Of a stretch of DNA of 64,000 bases, positions 55,398 to 64,000 are shown one piece after another. Positions within the stretch are counted from its first letter, which is position 1. Each line of letters begins with the position of its first letter. Below the pieces are notes generated by a model, which saw only the letters and a program-made list of their open reading frames with translations, made no database searches and was not told the DNA's origin. The stretch is from positions 26,004,330 through 26,068,329 of the forward strand of contig NC_054754.1 in assembly GCF_018143015.1 (NCBI RefSeq), given 5' to 3'. Both the position numbers and the translations under genes were made by a program. Source of the DNA: Lytechinus variegatus. Taxonomy: Eukaryota; Echinodermata; Echinoidea; Temnopleuroida; Toxopneustidae.

Positions 55398-56733
55398 TTA
55401 AAGAACTGCCATAACTTCCTTCACAACTCTGGTGGATGCCTCTGCAGTCGACTCCATCATCCCTAACCAAACAGTTCCTGTCTCCTCGCCAGCAAAATGA
55501 ATACTGAAAAAAAAAATGATCATAAAAGCAAGAACAGTAGAGGGATTCTTACATTGTTTTGCTTCAATATATTTACATTATGACCCTCCTTAATAAAAGT
55601 CATCAAAGTCTGAAATATTGCCATGTATCCAATGACTATGGACCTCTGGCCTCTTTCAAAATCTGCTCAGCTCATTCACGCTCCAAGATGTATTCATGTT
55701 TGTCTGGAAGTTTTTAAATTGTTGCAAGAAGCCACCTTTGATCTCTGAACTTTGAAGTTGTAAGTTATCTACTAAAAACTTGGTTGCTCCTTTCAGTGGC
55801 CTAATGAGCCACACATTTTGAGCATATCGGGCAAAAATATTTCAAACCACAAGCAAGAGTGCAACAATGTTGACTATTCTACAATAAAAAAAATTGTAAT
55901 AAGAGTTTGCCATCAAATACTATTCATTTCACCCTTTTGGTCTGCATCATTTAAAAAAAAAATTTCTTGGTAATAATACTTTTGGGCTTGAGTGACCCCC
56001 CACCCGCTCCCGAACCCCCTCCCCAATATAAAAACTCTATTTTGTCAATCCAGGAATCCAACACCGTATTTCAGGAAAGTGATTAACTGGTCACCTTCTG
56101 GGAGCTGTTATTTCTGGTGCAAATGCTATGTTAATTTTAAGAACAATGGCAGAAAGAAGCTGCTGAAAACTGCTTATCTAATAAAAGAGAGCCAATGGAG
56201 TACATTAGAGAGTCAAGAGGGGCCTAAGCTTTTGATCCTAGCAGAATCTTTGTCAGAGGTAAAATGCCTGTCATGTAATTTCAAGAATTCAGTATTCAAA
56301 GACTTGATAAAGTTAATACCTACCATCCATGAGGTCTTCTCAAGGAAGCCATCACCTCCGAGGCCTTGAGACCAGCTCTCATCTTAATAGGTTCTTCTCC
56401 AGCAGCCTGTCGATTCCAAGACTACAAGAAGGAAACAAAGAACACAAGATGATTCATTTGGTTTTTACATCAATAGACATTCATTTCTGTTTCTGTTTGT
56501 GATAACTCCCAGAGGAACTCGGCAGGACAGCATTTTGCTGGTAAACGCCAAGCTAGTATGTAACCAATTACCTAGGAAACATTTTACGTCTAGGTTTATC
56601 AGTCATAGTGGCTGACGTAGACGACAGATATTACTCTTGGGTCTTTTTATCAAAGTAGAGACAATGGCAGAGTTGGGATTCAAACTCACAACCTTGCGAT
56701 TATAAGTCCAATGCTCTAACCACTAGACCACAT

Positions 56734-56783
<50 letters not shown>

Positions 56784-59700
56784 AAGTATTGGGCGATTCC
56801 AAGTACAGTGTTGAAATCCGGTGTTGTGACAACACCAACACCAGCCACAACACCATACTTGAAATGATGCTGGTGTTAGAATGGACCTCAGGAAATATGA
56901 CATATTTCCAGTAGTTCGTGTCAAGCACTAATATTGAATGTAGGGTGCCGAAACGAGCATCACAGCTGGTGTCGACGATCTACATGAATGTGTAATTTCC
57001 CCATTCACCAACACTAACCCCCGGGATTGGGAAAATCATGATTTCAAGTTCGGTGATGGTGTTGGTGATTTGAAGCCCACTAACAGGCAGCGAACAGGAT
57101 GAAACATCCCCAATAAAACTCATCTGTGTATTCAGTAATATCCCATGCTTTACCTCCCGACACACTGGCTAAGAAGTTAATGACTATTCAAAAGTAATTG
57201 CATCAATAATTATGGTGAACCTCAAGGTACCATTGTAGGTCCTCTCATAGTTGGTTGGATACTCACCTCATCTCTGTATTCAATGATGTCCCTCGCTTCA
57301 TCTCCCAACACATTGGCTAAGGTGTTAAGGGCTATGGTCTTCCTCTCATCACTCTGCATACACAAAATAATCATTTACTTTTGTGAAATGGTGAACAACA
57401 AAAAAATCATTACGCATATGATTTAAAAAAAAAGATTCCTTCTTTAATCTTACTCTCTTCATTTCTTATTAAACTTGTAATTAAAAAAAAATCACCCATG
57501 GGCCAGCTAGTAATTGTGGTCCATTTGTGTGATAAACAGAATGAAAACTTATAAAATCTCTTTCTAAAAAGATAACCCTAATATCTTATATGTACTGAGG
57601 AGACAACCCTCCCTTCAGAAAACAAACATGAATAAATGAATAAAATCTATAACTCAAATATCCTTCTTATCTTTTTTTATTATATATATTCATTGATAGG
57701 TCCTCTAATTTTTCTATTTAGCTGACAACATGCTCAGGGTAAGTGGCCCCTTTAATGCACAAGCTAACCAGCTTTTACAGTGTGAAGATTAATCTAATTT
57801 TGCTCCTCAAATTGGCAACAATCATTAATTTTCATTCATGTTCATAACATGAAGATCAAATATGGTATACCAAATCAGTCATGTATGTTAATAACAAAAT
57901 TTTAAAGAATGCAGTTTTAATCAATTATTCTGTTATTTTCAATGCATTGCCAATTCAGAGATTGTAATGACTACATGTAGCTTAGGTTGAATTTGTAATA
58001 TTTTAAGGGCACTTACAGTCATCTTGGCAAAGCATGGTGCGGAGAACAAACCCATGAGGGCCGGGTTTCCATTAGCAGAGGTGTGATCAAAGAAAGCAAT
58101 CAATGGAAATTCCTTCTCATCTTTAAAGCCTCCCAGAGTACCAGCCATGCTCAGGAACTCTCCAGCCATTTTCTGGTTTCTCCAGAAATTCTGCAAGATA
58201 GGAGGGAAAAGGTGATGTTAAGGCCACCGCACACCATACGATTGGTCCGCGACCCAAATTTGGAATAAAACATAGTAAGATTTGATCTGCATATAAAGAC
58301 ATCTTACTGTGCAAGGTTCTTAATCATTGTTCAAATCTGTGACTATGCAACCATCCTCACTAGAACAAAGTTGAATTGAATATCTAGTTGTAATGAGGTC
58401 ATAGAGGTTGAACGATTGACTTCGATTTAAAACCACTTGGACTTTACTCCACAATAAAGGCTTGGACCTGAAATAAAAAGATACTTTTCATTCACATTTT
58501 CAGAAAATAAGCAAAATATGATTTGTTTGAAATTCAGAACATGGACCACTTGTAACAGGTGTGTGGAGGCCTTGAATTTAATGATACTTGTGATCAAAGA
58601 AAGAAATCAATGGATATTCAAACTCAATTGAATATTTTTCACTTACCGGTATACTCCATATACCTTGCAGAGAACATTAGCAACATGAAAATAGAATGAT
58701 TTAAACTATAAACTACATTAAAATCCTTCCTTTTTTTTAAATTAACTCTTTGCCCGCTTTATTCAACTAGAGTCACATACAGCAGGCTGCCAAGTTTGAC
58801 TCAAGTCACATTTTATTCACAATAGACAATGAGTGCATGAAGTCTATTGTTCATACACACATACACTAAAGTGATGTGTGCTTCGAATTGTACTGTGAAC
58901 GCACAAAGCTTTTCTTCCAATTAACCAACCAAAAGCTATTATTGTGAGCTGAAGTCCATGCAGAACCACTTTTAAGGTTGAAATTAATGTGGCGCAGGAG
59001 GGCAAAGAGTCAAAAGCAGAAAAAAATCTGACGATTTACCTTCTTGTATGTAACAATAAAATGCACTCCATAATCCCAAGAAGGGAGCTCGCGGGGTACT
59101 TCAAGGGACGGGGAGAACTCCATCTTACCTGTTGGAAAGAAAGGGGGTGGGTGAGTTCAAGGAGAGAGACAATTAATTGACAAATAAATAATATAGCTAT
59201 TCAAATAAAATGAATTCAATTATTCCTGACCCTATTCAAGATATTCTGGTATTTCAGATACATATCATCTTGCATTGTGATAAGCTATTATATTCTTAAA
59301 TATCTAAACAAATAAGCTGGACAATAGCGCAGGTATTTATACCATATATAAAAGATAATACTAAATTCGTTCTGAGCCATCTGTGTTTTTACTTAGCCAG
59401 TCACATGGTAATAATAATAATATTAATAATGAAAATGATAATATTAATTGGTCCTTGTCTAGTGCTATCTATCAAGAAATAATCTATTCTGAGGCATGCA
59501 AGTATTATCATCTCAGCTGCAGCTCCAGTTGCCATTTCCAGTACTTGGTGAATTCAAGGAATATATCCTGATGGGTACCATTTACCTAAAGGCCTGGTCA
59601 CACCACCCAAACTTTGTTGGAGCGTTCCTTGAACGGTAGGGAGAGGATGTCGAAACACCAACGCTCGTCACCGTGCACAAAATGGGGGGAAAAAACAAGC

Positions 59701-62700
59701 ACAGGCGTTGCCTTAGCGGTGCCCTGCTGAAGCCAGTATTGCTTTAGAGTAGGTTTAACGGTAGCAAGTGATGATAGAGCAACGTTCTGCACATGCAGGC
59801 GTTGGCTCGGCGAGGGTTAAAAGTTGGTTTAGCAGCATACCGCTTTCGATGATGGAGCTGAACGGATCTCTTTGGTAGAAGTTCTGATAGATTCTTAATT
59901 GGCTCCTGGTCCATTTCTCCCCGTATTTATAGCCAATTGCTGGTCCCGCTCTGACACCTCCTTGCCAATGCCAAACCAAAGTTCAGCACCGCATTGGATC
60001 GCTACTTTAACGCCCGAAACCGTTCCAGCAATCCTGTGTCTCCTCGTAAAACGCTTGCAACCGCTCAACCAAAGTGTGTGCAATGTTTAATCACTGCCTG
60101 GGCACAGCTGGCGAAGCAGCGGCGGTCTAGCGTTCAAGATTTCTGCGTTGGCCTAGCGGACCCAAGCATCCACGGACTTGCATCTAGCGGTGCCAAACTT
60201 GACTGGGTGTTGTTGGAGCAGTGGTGAACTTTGCCGGAACGGAAACTTGCCCTCTCCTCACCGCTCGCAGTATTTTGTGCAGATCAAAAATTTCGGAGCG
60301 GTAGGAGGGACCATCAGCGGTGGCCGAGCGTAAACGACGTTGCATTTATAACGGGGGCCAACTTCTGTTAAACAGTGAACGGTAATGGGTGGTGATGAAT
60401 TTTTTTCACCACTCCACAAACGCTCCAGCAAAATTCTGACATTGTTTTCTAAAAAAAAAGCAAGTACCTGACATATCTTGTTGCTTTTTTACTGTTTGTT
60501 TGTTTACTGAACTTTTACTTTGTACAAATTCACGTAATTCAGCCTTTGGCTGCTAATTGAATTATCACAATAGATACCATTTATCTATCTATCTATCTAC
60601 CAAGCCTTATCCTGGGTTGAGTGCAGCATCATGTGGGTGAGTATATTGCTGAAGGAAACATGCCATGGCTGGATTCAAATCCACAACCCTCTAAATGTAA
60701 GGCAAGAGTCAGAACCACTAGACCGTGGCCTACAATGTCTACACTATTACGTAATGATGATGGTGATAATAATGATAATGATGATGATCCTAATAACAAT
60801 TCTAGCAATAATAAAAATATTCAGTTCTCAATTCTTGCACAGCGCATATCATGTACCATTTAATGTCTCCAGGCACTTTGATGAAACCATGACTTTAGCC
60901 TGGCTAATGTAATAATATGAACTTACAGATATCTCTAGATGGGATGGCCATGATGATCACCTTTGCCTCCAATGTCCGGCCTGACTTGGTCTTGACCGTG
61001 GCCTTGGTCTTGTCAGCAGTCTGCTCAATACGAGTCACCGCATCACCCATCGTGACCCTATCACTGCCGACCTTCTCATACAGCCTCTCACCAAGCTGCT
61101 GGCAACCACCCTGGAAGGAAATGATGATCATTTATTCAAATTTAATTCATTTATTCATTACAAGTATTACAGTCGGATGGTTGATTTACGATACAAAGAG
61201 GTAAAATACAGGTCACTAATCAAATCGTTTGGGACCACAAAAACATCGCATAATTTGATATAAAAAAAATTAAATAGTTAGACTTTGTGAACATTTAGAC
61301 ATATGGAAAATTAACTTAAGTTCACCTGTAGCACATCTTAATTTAAATCCATGAGAGGAATCCATTAAAATATAATAAGGTCAAGACAATGTTTAAATCA
61401 AAGTCCATGAGAGCTCTAATTTATGATACTGTAAACAAAGTTCTGTAAAAGGTCCTGTCATACGAAGCTCTCAAAGTTTATAGTCCACTTTGGTACTAGG
61501 ATGGTCAACAAAAGAACTAAGAGAAGACATGGGGGAAATTAGAGTCTCCTGTATCAAGGACTTCTTCAAGATATCCTCCCTAGTCTCCTTCAAGTCAGGA
61601 CGATTAATTAGGCTGGCAAATTGACAGTGAACCAAGGGTTAGCCATGGTGGCATCCGATGATCTGAAAATTAGACCATCTGTTATTGGACAAGTAGATAC
61701 AGATCATAGCTCTCTTGACTACCTTGAATTTAAGATCCATTCGTCCAGTTCCCTCTCCTCCAATGTGCTTCTCCCAGCTGCCACAGCTACGGATCATGCA
61801 CATGTACTGGAGTACTGAGAGTTGATTGGGGGACATCCCGCAGAATGTCCCTATCATTGTACTGGCCATGTCCTTCGCTCCTGAAAAAAAAGGGACAAAG
61901 GTTCATGAAAACTTTTTTATGGACTGTGCAATTTTTAACACCACTACCAAAAGAGCTAGAGCTATAGTGTAGAAGGTTGCAATCCAGGAGAATTGGACTC
62001 TACGTGCCAAATAAATTGAAACTCTATTGGACTGATGTGTATAAACTGGCAACAGTGGAATGTTAACATTTAACATGACGAAAATCTTGCTTTGAAGAGC
62101 AGTATACCCCAGTTTGGGCAGGTTCCTTTATCATCAAATCTCAGTACTACAAACCCTATTGCCCTCAAGCATGAAATTTAAGTATAGAAACACCTGTTTC
62201 TTGACCTCGGTCCGAAGATAATACACCCCAGCATCAACGGTCACAGCAGGGGGCCACACACGATGGATTGCAATGTGTGTAGTTCTGGTGAGTGCATGGA
62301 GTTCCATGTATACACGCGTTGATAGAAACTTTTTCTTCCTTTCTTTCTTTCTCTCTCTCTCTTCCTTCCTTCCTTTCTTTCGTTAAGACTGTATCATTGC
62401 GTGAGTGAATGGCATGCATCCCATATTTTCTTGCTGGACGGACAGAAACTATATGGGATGCATCGCGGTCCTTGCATGCTAAGCATACCGTAATTCTTAT
62501 TCCGCTTACTTTCCTTATTTCGAGGTCGATTTTCTTCGTTCGAAATTGAAAATGGACTAGTATTGGATGTCTGAATGTAATATACTTGTTGAAAACGTGA
62601 TTAATATCGAATACAATAATTTCATTCCGAAGATCCTTCTACAGGCAGACAAGTCTTACGTAATAGCACAGCTGTTGTTTATCATTTCGTCCTTGGCTCA

Positions 62701-63612
62701 ACGCTCGTTTAGCTGGCCCGTGGTGGTGAAATTGAGACAAGGGGATTACCTGGCCAAGATGGGTTTATCGGGGTTGGAAATGTTGTTTGAGATTTTCCAA
62801 ACGTAAAAAGGGGTATCCGACCGCAGTTTGCAGTCTGAAGTGCGGTCGAGAATCAAACGGGAAATTTTCGTAATGAAACACAGATGTTGTTCGCTTGGAA
62901 CTAGCATTTCAAATGACACGAGAAAGTACCCAAAAAATAAATTGGTCATAGTCTGTTAGAGACGTTAGAACTGATTTTTCAATTTCCTTGAATGTCTGGC
63001 AATACATGTATGACAACAACCTTTCTTCTGATATCCTACTTTGATTCGGAACCTCTCGTCTCCTTAATTGTACTTCAAAATATTTTGCCAATGCTTCCTG
63101 ATACATTTGCCAATTGGTAAAATAACAAAATTTCATCAAGATCTTAAAGCAAATAAAGAAGTTTATTGAATTTTAAATTTCATAAATATTTTGTTTAACA
63201 GTTAAATGTACGTTGTCATGAATATTCAATAGGTGGGCTTAAGTTATTACATCATCAATTTGCTCATTAAATATGCATGAAGACATGCATAGATCTGTTT
63301 TACCAAAATAATGCAAATATTTAAAAAAAATTGTAATTCCTTGTCTGATTTTGATCAAATTTTCACTGTTTTGTTTGTCTGATTTTTCTAAATCTATTCC
63401 AAACAATACTATTTGCAGCCAAAAGTACCATACCCCACTAATATCAAAGAAGCATAGAGAAACAGGATATGCTGTGATGGACCAGCAGCAGCCTTACCCT
63501 GAAGATATAGAAACTTTGGAATAAACTGTTCCATGGTGGTATCCTCCCATTCAGAGCAGTTCTCTGTAGCAGTTATGTCCTTGAAGTTCACCTTCTCAGC
63601 AAGCTTGTCCAT
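55398..63612 (-). CDS. Flavin-containing amine oxidase (MAO-like), last eight exons; 5' part off the right edge
   Basis: FAD-dependent oxidase family that converts amines to aldehydes, or amino acids to keto acids, with release of hydrogen peroxide. Exons, minus strand, all GT-AG and in phase: 63612-63498, 61880-61723, 61110-60927, 59128-59040, 58190-58017, 57353-57267, 56421-56324, 55503-55398 (TAA); 336 residues. Seen: CGSWEKHIGGEGTGRM then KGGCQQLGERL, which align with the GGSGQVSERI region of monoamine oxidase; RTLEAKVIIMAIPSRD (compare AKYVISAIPP); NFWRNQ (compare PFWRKK); and the C-terminal FAD motif IHFAGEETGTVWLGMMESTA. The Rossmann GxGxxG segment must lie upstream, outside the window. 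The Cys that holds FAD covalently in vertebrate MAO (SGGC) has no counterpart in the QAAGEEPIKMRAG segment, so the flavin is probably not covalently bound. There is no C-terminal membrane tail. Substrate unknown. Confidence 0.92.
56505..56733 (-). repeat. tRNA-derived SINE
   Basis: On the minus strand the head GTGGTCTAGTGGTTAGAGC (A box) and GTGAGTTTGAATCCC (B box) are followed by a body with GTAATATCTG-type text and GTAAAATGTTTCC. It lies between amine oxidase exons at 57267 and 56421. A TA microsatellite directly adjoins it. Confidence 0.7.
56736..56776. repeat. (TA)n microsatellite
   Basis: About 20 TA units, directly next to a SINE head. Confidence 0.92.
57119..57185 (-). pseudogene. Decayed duplicate of an amine oxidase exon
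   Basis: Aligns without gaps to the exon at 57353-57267 (its 3' two-thirds), with about 15 differences in 67 bases by hand count. Its translation stays open (INFLASVSGGKAWDITEYTD against LNTLANVLGDEARDIIEYRD), but the donor GTGAGT has become TTTTAT. It lies 148 bp downstream of the working exon in the same orientation. Confidence 0.8.
59587..60440. mobile_element. Larger, diverged relative of the GGTCACACCGCCC element
   Basis: Left end GGCCTGGTCACACCACCC with TTGTTGGAGCG and GAACGGTAGGGAGAGG, as in the pair at 35190-35628. Right part has GTGAACGGTAATGGGTGG and AAACGCTCCAGCAAAA. The centre is expanded with shuffled family text. It lies in an amine oxidase intron; the open frames here are by-products. 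Confidence 0.65.
60578..60733 (-). repeat. tRNA-derived SINE with (GATA)n tail
   Basis: On the minus strand the head GGCCACGGTCTAGTGG and the B-box-like GTGGATTTGAATCCAG are followed by a body with CATGTTTCCTTCAGCAA, and a GATA-repeat tail at about 60583-60600. Confidence 0.7.
61881..63497. other. Large intron of the amine oxidase gene
   Basis: Between the exons at 63612-63498 and 61880-61723. It has a CT-rich tract at 62335-62385 and the sequence CTTGTCTGATTTTGATCAAA near 63340, like the inner part of the GGACAAGTCCACCC family. The open frames at 62567-62806 and 62909-63139 lack supporting splice sites or family features. Confidence 0.45.
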
Positions 63613-63811
63613 CTGGTACCAACATTTCGAATGAAATACAGATATTCAGGAGTGGTGATGATAATGAAAATTATGACATTAACATGAGAATTCTTGGTGA
63701 AGAGGTGCCCCAATGATAGCATCATATTTATAGCCCGATCTCTGTTAACCCTAGAACTTGCAGGACCAGGCTAGTTCCATAACCAGAGAAAAGGTGTAAT
63801 CCAGCATTTAT

Positions 63812-63988
63812 GATAATACAGTGTTATGGTGTTTTGCATTTGTTGACCTAAAGAAGACCTTTCATAAAGTACCAATGGAGGATGTCAGACAAAGAATATG
63901 TAGGGAAAGGGGACTGACTAGAACAAATGTGGCACTATTCGAAGGAGCATCGGGGGGGAGGGTTCACAAAGATTTTAGTATGACTTAG
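63812..63988 (+). mobile_element. LINE reverse transcriptase fragment
   Basis: The plus-strand frame gives VLWCFAFVDLKKTFHKVPME and then DVRQRICRERGLTRTN, which matches the motif A region (FVDLEKAFD) of non-LTR reverse transcriptases. The catalytic Asp after TF is His, and the frame ends in a stop about 150 bases on. It is a dead fragment; its borders are not visible in the window. Confidence 0.75.
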
Positions 63989-64000
63989 AGTCGCACTTAA

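Noticed and set aside
59587-60440. Additional amine oxidase exons or a separate gene at 59.6-60.2 kb
   Set aside because: The frames lie inside a shuffled transposon of the GGTCACACCGCCC family, and flanking true exons already join in phase without them.

Overview
The window is AT-rich nuclear DNA from an animal: genes are split by GT-AG introns, and a dense mix of inverted-repeat elements, tRNA-derived SINEs, LINE tails and simple repeats fills the space between exons. The gene set and the repeat style (for example the ends TTAAAGGACAAGTCCACCC and TTAAAGGGGAAGTTCACCCT) suggest a marine invertebrate deuterostome. A sea urchin is my best guess; this is inference, not proof.

I rebuilt five recognisable genes by joining exons whose splice sites and reading phases agree. 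(1) 13309 to beyond the left edge, minus: the first four coding exons of an adenylate kinase 5-like gene. (2) 23591-19946, minus: a complete 344-residue secreted protein with two FAS1 (fasciclin) domains and a TATA box. (3) 35964-32402, minus: a complete 137-residue MIF/D-dopachrome tautomerase family protein. (4) 38755-43720, plus: a second, divergently transcribed MIF-family gene of 121 residues with the same exon phases but without the catalytic proline. (5) From beyond the right edge to 55398, minus: the last eight exons (336 residues) of a flavin amine oxidase. A sixth, unrecognised small gene (54443-49775, minus, about 86 residues in my best model) is supported only by splice-site and phase agreement.

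Layout. 1-13.3 kb: the AK5-like gene, whose introns hold a minisatellite, a 191-bp tandem duplication, a polypyrimidine tract and several inverted-repeat elements, including a 1.1-kb foldback. 13.3-19.9 kb: intergenic, with a 2.4-kb hAT-like element inside a minisatellite and an element built around the phrase GGGGCAAGTTGAGCC. 19.9-23.7 kb: the FAS1 gene. 23.7-32.4 kb: intergenic, with nested transposons. 32.4-43.7 kb: the divergent MIF pair. 43.7-49.8 kb: intergenic, with C-rich repeats and a tandem array carrying nuclear-receptor-like DR1 motifs. 49.8-54.4 kb: the unknown gene and a TATA-bearing segment with three AGAANNTTCT palindromes. 55.1-64 kb: the amine oxidase, with a hairpin element in its 3' UTR and a decayed copy of one exon; a LINE reverse-transcriptase fragment closes the window.

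The genes do not form one pathway. The most biologically interesting feature is the MIF pair: two paralogues with the same architecture, one with and one without the residue that defines tautomerase activity. I found no CRISPR array, no intact tRNA or rRNA gene, and no complete autonomous transposon.
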